A stretch of 32,707 bases of DNA, from NCBI GenBank assembly GCA_003142535.1, contig PLMQ01000058.1:1-32707 (forward strand). The letters are read 5' to 3'. Below are positions 31,573-32,707 of the stretch, piece after piece; the stretch's first letter is position 1, and every line of letters starts with the position of its first letter. The stretch comes from Syntrophaceae bacterium (GTDB lineage Bacteria; Desulfobacterota; Syntrophia; Syntrophales; Smithellaceae). A program made the position numbers and the translations under genes. The notes under the pieces are model-generated. The model was not told the DNA's origin. It saw only the letters and a program-made list of their open reading frames with translations, and did not search any database.

Positions 31573-32373
31573 ATGACTATGTTAGAAATTAAAGATTCTG
31601 TTGCTGTTATTACAGGCGGAGCGCGAGGTATCGGTTTTGCAATCGCGGAGCATTGGGTTAAACAAGGCGGTAAAGTGGTTATCGGCGATATTTTAGTGGA
31701 TATCTTAAAAGAAGCGGAGAAGAAACTTAAAGCGATAGGCGGCCAGGTAGCGACTGTTGTCTGCGATGTTACCAAGGAAGAAGATTGTGCCAAACTTGCC
31801 GATACGGCGATCGAAAAATTCGGCAAAATTAATTTGGTTGTTCCCTGCGCCGGCATCATTAAAGACGGTATGATGGTATCTCCCGATAAGGAGACAGGAA
31901 AAGTAACAAGAAAGATGTCTCTGGACCAATTTAAAATGGTCATTGATGTCAATCTTACAGGCGTCTTTTTAACTATCCGCGAATGCGCCGAAAGAATGAT
32001 TAACAATAAATGCAAGGGTTTGCTCTGCCTGATTTCTTCTACCGGCTCTTTAGGTACGGCCGGTCAAATCAATTATTCATCAACCAAGGCGGCAGTATCG
32101 GTAATGCCGAAAGTTCTTACTGCCGAATTTATGAGAAGAGGCCTGGGCGGGCAAATCCGTTGCGTCGCGATTGCTCCCGGTTATGTAAACACTGATATTT
32201 TAAAGGGGATGAATAAAGAAGCTTTAGCTAAGATTAACGCGGATATTCCCATCGGCCGTCTGATTGAGCCGGAAGAAGTTGCTCAACTTGCCTGTGATTT
32301 ATATAAAAACGAAGCGCTGGCCGCAGAAGTTTATTGCTGCAGCGGCGGCTTGCGTCTCAGTTCCAAAGGATAA
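31573..32373 (+). CDS. Short-chain dehydrogenase/reductase (FabG/3-hydroxyacyl-CoA dehydrogenase-like)
   Basis: A 266-residue classical SDR. TGGARGIG (12-19) binds the nucleotide; Asp37 after the second strand favours NAD(H) over NADP(H). The catalytic set is Ser153 in LISSTGS, Tyr166 and Lys170 (NYSSTK). The insertion MMVSPDKETGKVTRK near 98-112 is longer than in many FabG proteins. As the partner of the thiolase upstream it most likely acts on 3-oxoacyl/3-hydroxyacyl-CoA. TTAGGAG precedes ATG. It is the last gene of the operon, followed by structured RNA and a terminator. Confidence 0.9.
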   Translation: MTMLEIKDSVAVITGGARGIGFAIAEHWVKQGGKVVIGDILVDILKEAEKKLKAIGGQVATVVCDVTKEEDCAKLADTAIEKFGKINLVVPCAGIIKDGMMVSPDKETGKVTRKMSLDQFKMVIDVNLTGVFLTIRECAERMINNKCKGLLCLISSTGSLGTAGQINYSSTKAAVSVMPKVLTAEFMRRGLGGQIRCVAIAPGYVNTDILKGMNKEALAKINADIPIGRLIEPEEVAQLACDLYKNEALAAEVYCCSGGLRLSSKG

Positions 32374-32392
32374 TCCCGCGGATTTGAAATCA

Positions 32393-32481
32393 CCCGGCTC
32401 ACGCCGGGGGAGGAATGCGCCGTTGTCTGCGGGAGGTCGTGTTCTTCAGGGGAGCTTCCGGCTCCTGCCGGAGGGGGCTCC
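32393..32481 (+). other. GC-rich hairpins in the operon 3' region
   Basis: CCCGGC-TCAC-GCCGGG (32393-32408) and a longer bulged hairpin (32451-32481, CCGGC-TCCT-GCCGG core with GGAG/CTCC closing) lie between the SDR stop and the terminator. They may protect or process the transcript. Confidence 0.5.
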
Positions 32482-32504
32482 ACTAGCAAAATAGTTTAGT
32501 TGGC

Positions 32505-32540
32505 AAATCCCCGTGGCGCGCGCCACGGGGATTTTTATTT
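32505..32540 (+). terminator. Intrinsic terminator of the thiolase-SDR operon
   Basis: A perfect palindrome of two 15-nt arms (32505-32519 and 32520-32534; CCCCGTGGCGC core) followed by TTTTATTT. A strong rho-independent terminator. Confidence 0.85.
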
Positions 32541-32702
32541 GTGAAACTACAATTCCGAAAGCGAAGCCCGGCAGGGAACACCGGCGCATAACCTGAAGGT
32601 CACAAGTGCCTGGGGGATGCAGGGCGAAGCGTATAACCTAACCACCTGATACCCTAATCACCTAAAGGTGACAAGAGGGCACAAGTCGGAATTGGTAAGT
32701 TG
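32541..32702. repeat. Dispersed repeat R3, copy D (longest)
   Basis: GTGAAACTACAATTCCG at the left and CGGAATTGGTAAGTTG at the right match the ends of copies A-C. The interior carries ACCTGAAGGTCACAAG and ACCTAAAGGTGACAAG palindromes related to copy C. It starts directly after the terminator. Confidence 0.7.
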
Positions 32703-32707
32703 TAATG

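Noticed and set aside
1-32707. Integrated phage, integrative element or defence island
   Set aside because: No integrase, transposase, tRNA attachment site or phage structural gene is visible; the accessory character comes from small repeats and duplications.

Overview
The window looks like a chromosomal segment of an anaerobic, AT-leaning Gram-negative bacterium. It is probably a member of the former Deltaproteobacteria (Desulfobacterota, for example a Syntrophales-like lineage). That placement is inference from gene content: a tungsten-type aldehyde:ferredoxin oxidoreductase, a Fe-S protein of a style common in that group, a PduL-type phosphotransacylase fused to acetate kinase, a thiolase/SDR pair, and many short dispersed palindromic repeats. 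No rRNA, tRNA, CRISPR array, transposase or phage gene was recognised.

Region 1 (1-4.9 kb, + strand) is one tightly packed arsenic and thiol-redox operon: the end of a permease, a DGC-type cysteine-rich protein, an exported thioredoxin, a CcdA-like membrane electron carrier, a thioredoxin-coupled arsenate reductase, the Acr3 arsenite pump, a VKOR-DsbA fusion and a DUF3467 protein. It ends at a perfect 17-bp hairpin that begins on the last stop codon. A small DUF3096 membrane protein lies convergent to it.

Region 2 (5-15 kb, - strand) holds the aldehyde oxidoreductase, three paralogous acyltransferase-3 membrane enzymes, an exported amidase and a GntR/slipin pair. Each acyltransferase copy is followed by the same promoter-like block (TTGACG, 17 nt, TATACT). 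One block now points into the oxidoreductase gene and another into a sister acyltransferase gene. A mobile repeat has split the 3' flank of one copy.

Region 3 (15-18 kb, - strand) has a dienelactone-hydrolase-like exported protein that lacks its nucleophile, and an AraC/GyrI-like regulator. Two direct repeats 22 bp apart lie between them.

Region 4 (18-21 kb, + strand) is a ketoacyl-ACP synthase III, an overlapping acyl carrier protein, a large Fe-S protein and a GIY-YIG protein whose N-terminus is partly encoded by a repeat element.

Region 5 (21-27.6 kb) holds a Ser/Thr kinase with a cyclic-nucleotide-binding domain, a DEAD-box RNA helicase that probably starts at ATT, and a 775-residue fusion of a cNMP-type sensor domain, acetate kinase and PduL phosphotransacylase. 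The fusion would carry acetyl-CoA to acetate with ATP formation in one chain under ligand control, and it is the most striking gene here. A small repeat element flanked by an 8-bp duplication sits about 40 bp upstream of it.

Region 6 (27.9-32.7 kb) has a TMTC-like membrane protein with TPRs (- strand), then a thiolase and a short-chain dehydrogenase (+ strand) that end at structured RNA and an intrinsic terminator.

Three dispersed repeat families are visible. R1 has a GTCATTCCGGCG palindrome. R2 has ACCGTTTCG-type ends. R3 has CCAATTCCG ends. They repeatedly abut or enter genes.
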